From assembly GCA_964371055.1 (NCBI GenBank), contig CAYJLF010000024.1, positions 21,173 to 85,172 of the forward strand: a DNA stretch of 64,000 nt. The letters run 5' to 3'. The first letter of the stretch is position 1. Each line of letters begins with the position of its first letter. This DNA is from CAYJLF01 sp964371055. GTDB lineage: Bacteria > Eisenbacteria > RBG-16-71-46 > CAIMUX01. This document shows positions 34,877 through 44,455 of the stretch, in pieces. A model generated the notes under the pieces. It was not told the origin of the DNA and did not search any database. It saw only the letters and a program-made list of their open reading frames with translations. A program made the translations under genes and the position numbers.

Positions 34877-36529
34877 TCAGTCCATCCGCTTGCGCATGAA
34901 CGCCGGGCGGTCGAGCGGATTGCGTCCCAGGCGGCCATCGAGACTCGATTCTCGACGGGGCAGGGCGACGACCCGATCGCCGCTCCACTCCCGGTCGACC
35001 CGAGAAGCCCAGTCCGCACCCGGGCCTCCCGCCCATCCAGCGGTGGATCCCTGCTCTTCACTCCGACCGCCACCTCGAGCGGCATCGCCGGCCGTCTCGG
35101 AGGAATCGGTGACTCGGCCGCGAGCCTGGCCCCATCCGAGCCGGTCGTCGTAGGTGCGCGGCGCCCGTGCCTCCGAGGGATCGGTGGACATGGGGGTCTC
35201 CCGCGGCGTGATGAACATCTCGGCGTCGAGGGTGACCGGATCGACCTCCCAGATCGAGCGCTCCGGATGGACGATGACGGCCGGTCGCTCGGCCTCCGAC
35301 CCCGCCGGACTCCACGGAGAGGGGCTGCTCTCCGTCGCGGGACGGGCCACGGTCGCGGCGGGGCTGCCCGCCAGGGCGTCGGAGGCCGAGACTCGAACAG
35401 GGGCGGTCTGGGGTGCGGCGGCTGAGGAAGATACGACGGGCTCGGCCACGCGCGGCGGGGACGGATAGGGCGGCGCGGAAAGCGATGGCGTCACATACAC
35501 CGGTGCCGCATGTGGCAGGGCGATCTGGGCCGCGGACCTGATCTCCTCCCTGGGCCGGGCCGGCTGCTGCGCCTCCCGCGCGAAACCGGTCGCGATGATG
35601 GTGACGCGCATCTCGTCTCCCAGCGAGGGGTCGACGACCGCACCCCAGAAGACATCGGCCTCTTCCCCAACCCGGTCGGAGATGAACTGCGTCGCCTCGG
35701 CCGCCTCGTGCAGACCCATATCGGGGCCACCGTGCACGTTGATGAGCAGCGCCTCGGCCCCGAAGATCGAGACCTCCTCGAGCAACGGACTCGACACCGC
35801 TCCCTGCGCCGCCTCCAACGCGCGGTTCTGGCCTGATCCGACACCACAGCCGAGCAGCGCATTGCCGCGGTTGTGCATCACGGTCTTCACGTCGGCGAAG
35901 TCGAGGTTGATCACGCCGTGCCCGGTGATGAGATCGGAGATGCCACGGGTCGCCTGCAGCAGGACCTCGTCGGCCACGAGCATCGCGGCCGAAAACGGCG
36001 TCCCCGGCTGAACGATGTTCAAGAGCTTCTGGTTGGGGATCGCGATCAGGGTGTCGACGTTCGCACCGAGCAGATCGAGCCCGACCGCCGCGCGCGCCAT
36101 CTTCTTCCGTCCCTCGAAGAGGAACGGCTTGCTCACGATCGCGACGGTGAGGATGCCGAGTTCCCGCGCCACGGCGGCAACGACGGGAGCGCCTCCGGTC
36201 CCGGTGCCGCCTCCCATGCCGGCGGTGACGAAGAGCATGTCCGCGCCCTTCAGCACCTCCGCGATCGCCTCACGGTCCTCCTCCGCCGACAGCCGTCCGA
36301 TCTCCGGATCTCCCCCCGCGCCGAGGCCGCGGGTCACGGCCCGACCGAACTGAATCCGGTTCGGACAGGGGGAGTTCTCCAGGGCCTGCAGGTCGGTGTT
36401 GGCGACCCAGAACTCAACGCCGGCGAGTCCGGCCTGGATCATCCGACCGACCGCGTTGGATCCCCCTCCCCCGACTCCCAGCACCTTGATCGTCGCGGGC
36501 GAAGTCCGCACATCGATGATGTCGATCAT
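34877..36529 (-). CDS. ftsZ: Cell division GTPase FtsZ
   Basis: Tubulin-like GTPase that forms the Z ring, 550 aa. The GTPase domain begins with IKVLGVGGGGSNAVGRM and has the tubulin signature GMGGGTGTGGAPV and the T7 loop region NLDFADVKTVM. The folded part ends near residue 320. A long disordered linker of about 210 residues follows, and the C-terminal peptide LDRPAFMRKRMD matches the FtsZ tail that binds FtsA. The usual linker is 50-100 residues, so this one is long. The start ATG at 36529 is preferred over GTG at 36541, because GGGAGG touches the GTG. It is the last gene of the dcw cluster, 260 bp after ftsA. Confidence 0.98.
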   Translation of the reverse strand: MIDIIDVRTSPATIKVLGVGGGGSNAVGRMIQAGLAGVEFWVANTDLQALENSPCPNRIQFGRAVTRGLGAGGDPEIGRLSAEEDREAIAEVLKGADMLFVTAGMGGGTGTGGAPVVAAVARELGILTVAIVSKPFLFEGRKKMARAAVGLDLLGANVDTLIAIPNQKLLNIVQPGTPFSAAMLVADEVLLQATRGISDLITGHGVINLDFADVKTVMHNRGNALLGCGVGSGQNRALEAAQGAVSSPLLEEVSIFGAEALLINVHGGPDMGLHEAAEATQFISDRVGEEADVFWGAVVDPSLGDEMRVTIIATGFAREAQQPARPREEIRSAAQIALPHAAPVYVTPSLSAPPYPSPPRVAEPVVSSSAAAPQTAPVRVSASDALAGSPAATVARPATESSPSPWSPAGSEAERPAVIVHPERSIWEVDPVTLDAEMFITPRETPMSTDPSEARAPRTYDDRLGWGQARGRVTDSSETAGDAARGGGRSEEQGSTAGWAGGPGADWASRVDREWSGDRVVALPRRESSLDGRLGRNPLDRPAFMRKRMD

Positions 36530-36789
36530 CTTCGGGGCCACCTCCCTGTGCCCCGGTCAGCCGGGGCCGCCCGACAGAAGACCGTTCCCTCGTCCTCCGC
36601 CCGGGCCGTTTCAGTTCCGAAAGTCCGCTCTGAACTCTGCTCCCGCTCGCGTTCCGATCGGCCGCCGTCGAACCGTCGGATCGCCGCATCCGCACCGTCC
36701 GGTTCCGCTTCCTCGCCAGACTTCCCACGGCCGTCATCCCTTCCGGCCGTCTCGGCGTGTGTCCCAAACCGCGGGGATCGGGTCCCCGA

Positions 36790-38013
36790 CTAGAAATACT
36801 CCTGCATCAGGCTGCGGAAGGGACGCCGGATGCGGCCGAAGAGGCCGCCGCGCACCTTCTGCACACAATCCTCGGCCACGGCATGCCGCACCAACCCGAC
36901 CGCCGTCGCCATGCGCGGATCGGAGACCACATCGGTCAGGCCGCTCAGTCCCAACGGGACGCCGATCCGCGCCGGCAGGCCCAGGACACGCTCGGCGAGC
37001 GCGACGATCCCCTGCATCTGTGCACTTCCTCCCGACAGCACGACGCCGGCGGCGAGAAGCGTCGGATCGACGACGCGCTCCACCTCGGCGAGGGCAAGAC
37101 CGAGGATCTCCTCGACGCGCGGCTCGATGATCGAGGCGAGCACCGCGGCACCGAGTCGGCGAGGCTCGCGTCCACCGACGCCGGCGACCTCAACCATCAC
37201 CGCGGGATCGACCATCGAAGCCACCGCGCATCCGTGCCGGATCTTCAGCCGTTCCGCCTGTTCCAGCGGCGTGCGCAGACCAACCGCCAGGTCGTTCGTC
37301 ACGGCCTGGCCTCCGTATCCAATCGCCGCAGTGTGCCCGATATTGCCGTCGAGGTAAACGGCAATGTCGGTCGTGCCGCCGCCAATGTCGAGCATCAGCA
37401 CGCCGAGCGACTTCTCATCGTCGTCCAGCACCGCCTCCCCCGCCGCGAGCGGCTCGAGCACCAGCGCGCCGACTTCAACGCCGGCCCGGTTGATGCCTCG
37501 AAGGAGGTTGCGCACCGCGGTCGACTGCACGGTGACGATGTGGACCTCCGCCTCCAGGCGGACGCCCGACATCCCGACCGGATCCCGAATCCCCCGCTGG
37601 TCATCAACCCGGTAGTCGCGCGGCAAGACATGCAGGACCTCGCGGTCCCCGGGAACCGGCACGGCCCGGGCCGCCTCGAGCACCCGCTTGAGATCCTCCC
37701 GGGTGATCTCCCGGTCCCGTCGGGAGACCCCGATCACTCCGGTCGAGTTCATCGAGCGGACATGCTCGCCGGAGATGCCGGCCATCACGGTCTGGACCTT
37801 GACGCCGGCCATCTGCTCGGCCGCGGCGACCGACTCGGCCACGGCCTCGATCGTCGCATCGAGGTTGACGAGCACTCCACGCTCGAGGCCGTGGCAGGGT
37901 CGCTCGCCGACCCCGAGGACGCTCAGCCCGCCCGTGTCGTCGACGGCAGCCACGACGGCGCAGACCTTGGTCGTGCCGACGTCCAGGCCCGCGGCAACCT
38001 GGTGATTCTTCAT
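36790..38013 (-). CDS. ftsA: Cell division protein FtsA
   Basis: Actin-like ATPase that tethers FtsZ to the membrane, 407 aa. Motifs are GLDVGTTKVCAVVA (phosphate 1), LMLDIGGGTTDIAVY (phosphate 2) and GVVLSGGSAQMQGI (adenosine). The 1C subdomain (SGEHVRSMNSTGVIGV) replaces actin 1B. The C-terminus (GGLFGRIRRPFRSLMQEYF) is a short amphipathic helix for membrane binding. The ATG overlaps the ftsQ stop (ATGA). A small hairpin (GGGGA and TCCCC) follows the stop without a T tract. Confidence 0.97.
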   Translation of the reverse strand: MKNHQVAAGLDVGTTKVCAVVAAVDDTGGLSVLGVGERPCHGLERGVLVNLDATIEAVAESVAAAEQMAGVKVQTVMAGISGEHVRSMNSTGVIGVSRRDREITREDLKRVLEAARAVPVPGDREVLHVLPRDYRVDDQRGIRDPVGMSGVRLEAEVHIVTVQSTAVRNLLRGINRAGVEVGALVLEPLAAGEAVLDDDEKSLGVLMLDIGGGTTDIAVYLDGNIGHTAAIGYGGQAVTNDLAVGLRTPLEQAERLKIRHGCAVASMVDPAVMVEVAGVGGREPRRLGAAVLASIIEPRVEEILGLALAEVERVVDPTLLAAGVVLSGGSAQMQGIVALAERVLGLPARIGVPLGLSGLTDVVSDPRMATAVGLVRHAVAEDCVQKVRGGLFGRIRRPFRSLMQEYF

Positions 38014-38942
38014 GCCCGACGCCTCCCCTGTTGGGCGGAACCCTGCCGGCCGGACCGGGCCGGCGCGGCTGAAGTCCCCCTCGGCGCCCCGAAGGACGCC
38101 GCGTCTGCCCCTGGCTCCGGCGGAACCGCATCCGTGCTGTCGATCAGTGCGCCCTCCGGCAACCGCAGAACCACCTGGTCTCGGAACCGCAGATCCACCA
38201 CGACATCATCCTGGCCGTGGCGCGACAGGTCGCCCAGGATCTCCGGAATGGCCGCCTTCAGCCGGGGATTGACCCCGCACTCCCACAGGAGCACCTTGCG
38301 TCCGTCCCGCAGGAACACCCGGAAGTCCCGTCCCCCCGCGTGGTGGATCTCGGACACTGACTTCCAGATCTCAGGGCAATCGACCGACAGCCGATGGAAC
38401 TCCTCCCACACGCCGTCGGCCGCGGCCAGCTGCAGCCTCTGTCCGGGCACGAGACCACCACCCAGGCCCGACACCAGGGGCAGGTCAGCGGGATCGATCT
38501 CCTCGTCCGCGGCCAGCAACACGCCGTCGGTGGCCAGCGTCATCGGCGGCTCACCCATGACGCGGAGGAAGCTCTCCCTCTCCCGGACCCGCACGATGAG
38601 GTCACGGGGCCACGAGAAGCTCAGGCTGAGCTCCGCCAGGCGGGGCTCATGCGCCCGGAACTTCGCGACGGCCTGGGTGCGGACCTTCCACCAAGGGGTA
38701 CCGGGGGAGATGCCGAGGCGATCCAGGACTTCCGCCGTGCCGAGGGAGCGGTTTCCCATCACGGTGATCCCGCGCACGACCCAGAGCGGACTGCGGCTGA
38801 GCCTGGCATGGGCGTAGAACCCGCCGACCAGGAGAACCATCACCGCCAGGAGCGCGAAGGCGCCACCCGAGGATCCGCGTTTCCGCGGAAGCCGCGCCCG
38901 CCAGGCCTCTGCGTGAACACCGGGCCGTTCGTCCGTTCGCAT
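38010..38942 (-). CDS. ftsQ: Cell division protein FtsQ/DivIB
   Basis: Bitopic divisome protein, 310 aa. A cytoplasmic segment of about 28 residues and a TM at about 29-48 (AFALLAVMVLLVGGFYA) are followed by a POTRA domain (VVRGITVMGNRSLGTAEVL) and the beta domain (FSWPRDLIVRVRERESFL). The C-terminal 35 residues are low-complexity Ala/Gly/Arg. ATG at 38942 follows GGGGAGG that lies inside the end of murC; murC stops one base before it. It sits between murC and ftsA as in many dcw clusters, but without murB or ddl. Confidence 0.93.
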   Translation of the reverse strand: MRTDERPGVHAEAWRARLPRKRGSSGGAFALLAVMVLLVGGFYAHARLSRSPLWVVRGITVMGNRSLGTAEVLDRLGISPGTPWWKVRTQAVAKFRAHEPRLAELSLSFSWPRDLIVRVRERESFLRVMGEPPMTLATDGVLLAADEEIDPADLPLVSGLGGGLVPGQRLQLAAADGVWEEFHRLSVDCPEIWKSVSEIHHAGGRDFRVFLRDGRKVLLWECGVNPRLKAAIPEILGDLSRHGQDDVVVDLRFRDQVVLRLPEGALIDSTDAVPPEPGADAASFGAPRGTSAAPARSGRQGSAQQGRRRA

Positions 38943-38943
38943 C

Positions 38944-40377
38944 TCAGGCCTCCCCCCCGCGAATCGTGATGCCGTGGTCGGAGTTCTGCTCCGCGGCCGC
39001 GCGCTCGCCGCATCGGCGCAGGATCTCGTCCCCCCAGCGAGAGACATCCCCGGCCCCCAGGGTCAGGGCGAGATCGCCCGGGCGCAGGAGGCCCGCCACG
39101 ACCGCGGCCGCATCCTCGTTCCCGTGGACGCGCACGACTTCCCGATCGGATAGGAGGCGCAGGGCGTCCAGGATGAGGTCCGATGAGACTCCCGCGATCG
39201 GGCGCTCGCCGGCGGCGTAGATGTCGGCCAGCACCAGGAGATCGGCGTCCTTCAGGACCTCGGCGAACTCACGCGCGAGCGATCGGGTCCGCGTATACCG
39301 GTGCGGCTGAAACACCACGACGAGGCGGCGGCCCGGATGGGCCTCGCGCGCCGTGGCGAAAACCGCCGCCATCTCGGTCGGGTGGTGTCCGTAATCGTCG
39401 ATGAGGAGAACGCCGCCGTTCTCTCCCCGGGTCTCGAATCGGCGCCCCACCCCCTCGAACTCCTCCAGGGCGCCCAGGCAGACCGAGGCGTCGACGCCGA
39501 GTTCCAGGCCGACGGACAGCGCCGCGAGCGCGTTCAGCACGTTGTGCCGTCCCGCCACGCCGAGCCGCGCCGTTCCGAGACGAGCCCCCTGCCACTCGAC
39601 GCAGAATCGCTGCCGGCCCGCCTCGGCCTGCAGATCCAGGGCGCGGAGATTGTTCTCCGGACCGAATCCGTAGGTCAGGACCCGCTTGCGCATCTGAGGA
39701 AGGAGCGAGCGCACATTCGGATCATCGCCGCAGACCACGGCCAGTCCATAGAAGGGTATCCGCCGCATGAAGCGGAGGAAGGCGCGCTGGATGGCAGTCA
39801 GGTCCCGGTAGAAGTCGAGGTGCTCGCGGTCGATGTTGGTCACCACAGCGATGACCGGGCTGAGATCGAGGAAGCTCCCGTCGCTTTCGTCGGCCTCTGC
39901 GACGAGATAGCGACTCCGCCCCATCCGCGCATGACCCCCGATCATCTTCAGGCGGCCGCCGACCACGACCGTCGGGTCGAGTCCGGCCCTCGCGAGGAGT
40001 TGGCCGGCCATCGACGTCGTCGTCGTCTTTCCGTGCGAGCCCGCGATCGCGATGCCGTGGTGCAGACGCATCACCTCGGCAAGCATCTCACCTCGCTTGA
40101 GCGTGGGCAGGCCTCGACGCCGGGCTGCCCGCACCTCCGGATTCCCGGGGCCGATGGCCGAGGAAACGACCACCAGGTCCACGTCGCGGACCTGGGACGC
40201 CGCATGTCCGATCTGGACATCGACCCCCAGCGCGGCCAGACGGTCGGTCACTTCACTGCGCGCGAGATCGCTCCCGGAGACGTGATAGTCCATCCGCAGC
40301 AGCACCTCTGCGAGGCCGCTCATGCCGGTCCCGCCGACTCCGACGAAGTGGATGCGGTGTACCCGTCCGGGACTCAT
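38944..40377 (-). CDS. murC: UDP-N-acetylmuramate-L-alanine ligase
   Basis: Cytoplasmic Mur ligase adding L-Ala to UDP-MurNAc, 477 aa. The Rossmann start is IHFVGVGGTGMSGLAEVL. The ATP site is IAGSHGKTTTTSM. EADESDGSF and VVTNIDREHLDFY are Mur ligase motifs, and DDYGHHPTEM and FQPHRYTRT are typical of MurC. The start overlaps the murG stop (ATGA). Confidence 0.97.
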   Translation of the reverse strand: MSPGRVHRIHFVGVGGTGMSGLAEVLLRMDYHVSGSDLARSEVTDRLAALGVDVQIGHAASQVRDVDLVVVSSAIGPGNPEVRAARRRGLPTLKRGEMLAEVMRLHHGIAIAGSHGKTTTTSMAGQLLARAGLDPTVVVGGRLKMIGGHARMGRSRYLVAEADESDGSFLDLSPVIAVVTNIDREHLDFYRDLTAIQRAFLRFMRRIPFYGLAVVCGDDPNVRSLLPQMRKRVLTYGFGPENNLRALDLQAEAGRQRFCVEWQGARLGTARLGVAGRHNVLNALAALSVGLELGVDASVCLGALEEFEGVGRRFETRGENGGVLLIDDYGHHPTEMAAVFATAREAHPGRRLVVVFQPHRYTRTRSLAREFAEVLKDADLLVLADIYAAGERPIAGVSSDLILDALRLLSDREVVRVHGNEDAAAVVAGLLRPGDLALTLGAGDVSRWGDEILRRCGERAAAEQNSDHGITIRGGEA

Positions 40378-41837
40378 CGGGCCGCCCCTCCGTTGGCCGC
40401 CCCGGCGGAAGCGCGCCCGTCGTCCCCCTCCGTTCCTCCGCCCCCCGCCGGGCCACCTGCACCGCGCGGCGCGGCGCCCCTCGACCCGTTCCGCCGGGTG
40501 CCACCCCGCCGCGAGCCTCGCCCGCGGGCATCGGCCGATCCGGGCGGGACCGCGCTGCCGCCCCCCTCGGGACGCCGAGGCGGGGTCCTTCTCGCGGGTC
40601 CCCCGTCGCGCGGCCCCGTGCCCCGCCCGGCGCCCCCGCCGCGTCCTTCGTGCGGCGGTTGTGCGCCCCGGCCGGAACCGTAAGACCCGCCCCGCCGTCC
40701 GTCGCTCCGTGGCGGCGGAGAGAGGAACTCCGGAGGCTGCTCTGACGCCGGGCGGTACTTGAGCAGGGCGCGGGCGATTTTGGCCGACGCGTCGGGGCGC
40801 GCCACACGCAGCGCATTGACCGACATCTCACGCAGGCGGCGGGGTTGCCCCAGAAGCTCCTCGATCGCGCGCGCGAGTTCCACCCCGTCGAGCTGTGCAT
40901 CCTCGATGATGAGCGCAGCCCCGGCCTCCGCCAATTGCTCGGCGTTCAGCCTCTGGTGGTTGGCGGTCGCGTGGGGGTAAGGAACGAGGATCGCCGGCAG
41001 GCCGCAGGCCGCCAACTCGGAAATCGTCATCGCCCCCGAGCGGCAGACGACGAGGTCGGCCAGCGCATAGGCATCGCCCATGTTCGGGATGAATCGACGG
41101 GCCCAGATCTGAACCTTGATCTCCCGGCAGCGCGCCACCACCCGGTCGTAATCAGCCTCCCCGGTCTGGACCAGAAACTGCACGTCCTCCTTGCCGGCGA
41201 ACTGCGGCAGAGCGGCGAGCAGCGCATCGTTGATCGAGCGCGCCCCCTGGCTTCCCCCGAAGACCAGGACGGTGCGCCGGGACTCCTCCAGCCGGAAGAG
41301 CCGCAGCGCGCGGCTCCGGCTCCCCGTCGTGACTTGCTCGCGCAGCGGGTTGCCGGCCAGCCGCAGGTGTCCGCGCTTGGGGAAGAAACGGCGGGCGCAG
41401 GCGAACGCAAGGTAGACCTCGGCCGCAAAACGGCAGGCGATCCGATTGGTCAGCCCCGGAATGGAGTTCTGCTCATGCAGGACGAGGGGGATCCGCTCGA
41501 GACGCGCCGCGACCACGACCGGCGCAGAGGCATAGCCCCCGGTCGAGAACACGACATCGGGCGCCGCCTCGCGCAGGATGGCTCGCGCGGCCAGGATCGC
41601 CCGTCCGAACGACCACGCGGCGACGAACGACCGCGGCCCCAGGCGCCGCGGAAAGCCGGTGGTGTCGAGCCCGCGAAACCGGTAGCCCGCCTCCGGCACC
41701 TCCTTCGCCTCGATCCCCCGATTCGAACCGACGAAGTCGATCTCGAGGTCCTTGCTCAGCTTCTTCAAAGCCTCGGCCACGGCCAGCGCGGGGTAGAGAT
41801 GCCCCCCGGTGCCGCCTCCGGTCATCAAAATCTTCAC
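40374..41837 (-). CDS. murG: UDP-GlcNAc:lipid I transferase MurG with Gly/Arg-rich tail
   Basis: GT28 enzyme that makes lipid II at the inner membrane. Residues 1-362 are a complete MurG: MTGGGTGGHLYPALA, HEQNSIPGLTNR, GGSQGARSINDAL and CRSGAMTISELAACGLPAILVPYP-type donor site. After about residue 362 come 125 further residues of Gly, Arg, Pro, Ala and Ser (RGG-like), ending at the murC start with an ATGA overlap. Normal MurG is about 360 aa, so the tail is extra. It could be a disordered scaffold; its function is unknown. The start overlaps ftsW by 4 nt. Confidence 0.96.
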   Translation of the reverse strand: MKILMTGGGTGGHLYPALAVAEALKKLSKDLEIDFVGSNRGIEAKEVPEAGYRFRGLDTTGFPRRLGPRSFVAAWSFGRAILAARAILREAAPDVVFSTGGYASAPVVVAARLERIPLVLHEQNSIPGLTNRIACRFAAEVYLAFACARRFFPKRGHLRLAGNPLREQVTTGSRSRALRLFRLEESRRTVLVFGGSQGARSINDALLAALPQFAGKEDVQFLVQTGEADYDRVVARCREIKVQIWARRFIPNMGDAYALADLVVCRSGAMTISELAACGLPAILVPYPHATANHQRLNAEQLAEAGAALIIEDAQLDGVELARAIEELLGQPRRLREMSVNALRVARPDASAKIARALLKYRPASEQPPEFLSPPPRSDGRRGGSYGSGRGAQPPHEGRGGGAGRGTGPRDGGPARRTPPRRPEGGGSAVPPGSADARGRGSRRGGTRRNGSRGAAPRGAGGPAGGGGTEGDDGRASAGAANGGAAR

Positions 41838-43015
41838 TCTGTCCTCAGGCGGGATCCCGTCCAGTTCCAGGTTCGACCGGTCGGCTGCAATCCCGGCTCG
41901 ATGGTTCGCGAGATGGAGAGCAGAATCCCCATCGCCGCGAGGTTGGTCAGCAGCGAACTTCCTCCGTGGCTCACGAAGGGCAGCGGCACGCCGGTGGCGG
42001 GGCCGAGCCCCAGCACCACGGCCGAGTGGAGCAGGAAGTTCATCGCGACACTCATCGTCAGGCCCAGCGCCACGAGACTCGCGAACGTGTCACGAGCCAG
42101 GCGCGCGATGCGAAGGCCGCGCCAGAGCAAGATGCCATAGACCGAGAACAGGACCAGGACGCCCAGAAACCCCGTCTCTTCGCCGACGACGCCGAGGATC
42201 GAGTCGGTGTGCGGAAACGGGAGGTAGTGGTACTTCTGCAGTCCCTGGCCGATCCCCTTGCCGAAGAGGCCGCCCGATCCCATGGCGATCAGGGACTGCT
42301 TGAGATGGTACGAGAGGCCGGTGCCGCCGTCCCCTCCGAGCGAATCGAAAAACCGGGTGATACGCGTCAACTGGTAGCCGCGCAGCGTGAGGGCCACGCC
42401 CGCCAGCACCGGCGCGAGACAGAGCGCCAGGCGGCCCAACGGCTGACCGGCGAGCCACAGGAGCGCAAAGCCGAGCAGCCCGAGCAGGAGCGCGGACGAG
42501 AGGTTAGGCTGGAGCATGATCAGCCCCGCCGTCGATCCGATGATCAGGATCGGCACGACCAGGCTCTTCCAGCTCTCGCGGAACCAATCCTGCTTACGGC
42601 TCGCATAGGAAGCCAGGCAGAGGATCATCGCCAGCCGCGCGAACTCGGCCGGCTGCACGACCGTGATTCCAAGATCAAGGAAACGGCGGGTATCCCGCAC
42701 GACCACCGCCAATCCCAGCGGAAGGAGGAGCAAAACCAGCAGGAGGAGAGACCCGCCCAGCGCGTACCATGACGCGCGCCCCGCCAACGCGCGGTAGGGA
42801 AGCCGCGAGAAGAGGTAGAGCAGAACGAACCCCGCGATCGCCTTGCCGAGCTGCGAGCGCAGATAGACTGTGTCGGACTGGTGTTCGGCCCGGGCCAGGA
42901 TGGCGCTCGAGGAGTAGACCATCAAGATTCCGAACAGGCAGAGCAAGAGGACGCAGGTCAGGAGCACGCCATCGACAGGCCGGCGCCGCGGAAGCGGCTG
43001 ACGGGCCGTGTTCAT
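41834..43015 (-). CDS. ftsW: Peptidoglycan glycosyltransferase FtsW (SEDS)
   Basis: Integral membrane glycosyltransferase, 393 aa, with about ten TM helices. SEDS motifs are present: LGITVVQPAEFARLAMI, MLQPNLSSALLL, KQSLIAMGSGGLFGKGIGQG and ATGVPLPFVSHGGSSLL. It polymerises lipid II with its partner class B PBP, here FtsI of the same cluster. The ATG overlaps the murD stop (ATGA). Position between murD and murG identifies it as FtsW rather than RodA. Confidence 0.95.
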   Translation of the reverse strand: MNTARQPLPRRRPVDGVLLTCVLLLCLFGILMVYSSSAILARAEHQSDTVYLRSQLGKAIAGFVLLYLFSRLPYRALAGRASWYALGGSLLLLVLLLLPLGLAVVVRDTRRFLDLGITVVQPAEFARLAMILCLASYASRKQDWFRESWKSLVVPILIIGSTAGLIMLQPNLSSALLLGLLGFALLWLAGQPLGRLALCLAPVLAGVALTLRGYQLTRITRFFDSLGGDGGTGLSYHLKQSLIAMGSGGLFGKGIGQGLQKYHYLPFPHTDSILGVVGEETGFLGVLVLFSVYGILLWRGLRIARLARDTFASLVALGLTMSVAMNFLLHSAVVLGLGPATGVPLPFVSHGGSSLLTNLAAMGILLSISRTIEPGLQPTGRTWNWTGSRLRTE

Positions 43016-44442
43016 TCCTCCTCCTTCTCCAGCCGGCGAACCAACTCGCGGAACCGGTCGCCTCGATCCTCGTAGTTCGAGAACATATCAAAGCTGGCGC
43101 ACGCAGGCGAGAGAAGCACGACCTGATTCGGCCGGGCGAGCGCCAGGGACCTCTGCACGGCCTCCTCGAGAGTGGCCGCCCGCACCGCCGGAACCCCCGG
43201 CCAGGCCGCGGCGAGTCGCTCCGCCGCCTCCCCGATCAGCACCAGATGCGACACCGCCGCAGCGACCTTCGAGGCCAGCGGGCGGAAGTCCTGGTCCTTG
43301 TGCCGGCCGCCGGCAATGAGGATGACCGGCGGGGCGAAGGCATCGAGCGCGACCGAGAGGGAATCGGTGTTCGTGGCCTTGGAGTCATTGACAAAGCGGA
43401 CCCCGCGGACCTGCCCGACCGGTTCCAGCCGGTGCGGAAGGCCGGCGAACGAGGCCAAAGACCGCACGATCGCCGCCGGAGGCGCCCCCAGCTCGGCCGC
43501 GCCGGCCGCTGCGGCCAGGGCGTTCTCGACGTTGTGCGCGCCCGGCAACGCCAGCCGCGCCTTCGGCAGGAGCGGGATCGTCTCGCCGCCGCGACGTAAC
43601 AACAGAGACTCGCCGGCGCAGTAGGCCCCGTCGCCACCGAGGTCGCAGAGCGCGAAGCGCGCCCTCCGGCCGCGCCCGTGCCCCGCCGCGGCCCGGACCA
43701 GGTCGTCGTCGGGACCGATCACCGCGAGGTCGTCTTTCTCCTGCCGCTCGAAGAGGCGCATCTTGGTCCCGCGGTAAGCCTCGAGCGTTCCGTGCCGATC
43801 CAGGTGATCCGGGGTCAGGTTCAAGAGGATGCCGGCCCGGGGACGAAAGGTCCGCACGTCTTCGAGCTGGAACGACGAGACCTCGCAGACGAAACGTGCC
43901 CTCGCGTCCGCACGCACTGCCTCGCTGAAGGCGCGGCCGATATTCCCCGCCACCTGGACCGGAAGTCCGGCCTCGCGCAGCATGTCTCCCGCCCAGGCGG
44001 TCGTCGTCGACTTGCCGTTCGTCCCCGTGATCGCGAGCACGGGTCCCTCCGCCGCGAGGAAGGCGAGCTCGAGTTCGGCGATGACGGGTGTGCCGGCCTC
44101 GCCCGCAGCCTGCAGGAACGGAATGCCGGAGGGGACACCCGGACTCCGGACGATCAGGTCGAACTCCGTCAGCCACGCCGCGTCATGGGGGCCGAGACGG
44201 GACTGCGCTCCGCGCGCCTCGAGGTCACGGATCGTCTCCGCTTCGCCGTCGGGGCATCGCAGATCGAGTAGATCGACCTGGCACCCGCGATCGAGGAGGA
44301 GGCGCGCGCCCGCCCCCCCGGAGCGGGCCAGACCGAGGACGGCGGCCCTGGGGCGCGCCAGGGAACTCCCCATGCGACGGGGAAGCCCCAGCGGCCCCAG
44401 GGGCCACGGTGCGTCGCCGGGCTCGATCCGCGGATGGGCCAA
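43012..44442 (-). CDS. murD: UDP-N-acetylmuramoylalanine-D-glutamate ligase
   Basis: Mur ligase adding D-Glu, 476 aa. AAVLGLARSGGAGARLL is the Rossmann start, LAITGTNGKSTTT the ATP site, CEVSSFQLED and NLTPDHLDRHGT the ligase motifs, and FVNDSKATNTDS the C-terminal motif. The start is TTG at 44442, because AGGAGGAACGCC precedes it. The internal ATG at 44373 lies nearer the usual start but has no ribosome-binding site; the TTG adds 23 Pro-rich residues. It starts 13 nt after mraY. Confidence 0.95.
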   Translation of the reverse strand: MAHPRIEPGDAPWPLGPLGLPRRMGSSLARPRAAVLGLARSGGAGARLLLDRGCQVDLLDLRCPDGEAETIRDLEARGAQSRLGPHDAAWLTEFDLIVRSPGVPSGIPFLQAAGEAGTPVIAELELAFLAAEGPVLAITGTNGKSTTTAWAGDMLREAGLPVQVAGNIGRAFSEAVRADARARFVCEVSSFQLEDVRTFRPRAGILLNLTPDHLDRHGTLEAYRGTKMRLFERQEKDDLAVIGPDDDLVRAAAGHGRGRRARFALCDLGGDGAYCAGESLLLRRGGETIPLLPKARLALPGAHNVENALAAAAGAAELGAPPAAIVRSLASFAGLPHRLEPVGQVRGVRFVNDSKATNTDSLSVALDAFAPPVILIAGGRHKDQDFRPLASKVAAAVSHLVLIGEAAERLAAAWPGVPAVRAATLEEAVQRSLALARPNQVVLLSPACASFDMFSNYEDRGDRFRELVRRLEKEEE

Positions 44443-44455
44443 GGCGTTCCTCCTC

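Noticed and set aside
36542..36789. Possible small gene between ftsA and ftsZ (minus strand, start near 36767)
   Set aside because: It is Arg-rich, has no good ribosome-binding site, and runs out of frame into ftsZ.
36757..38817. A 686-codon plus-strand open frame opposite ftsA and ftsQ
   Set aside because: Antisense to two well recognised genes and lacking any domain.
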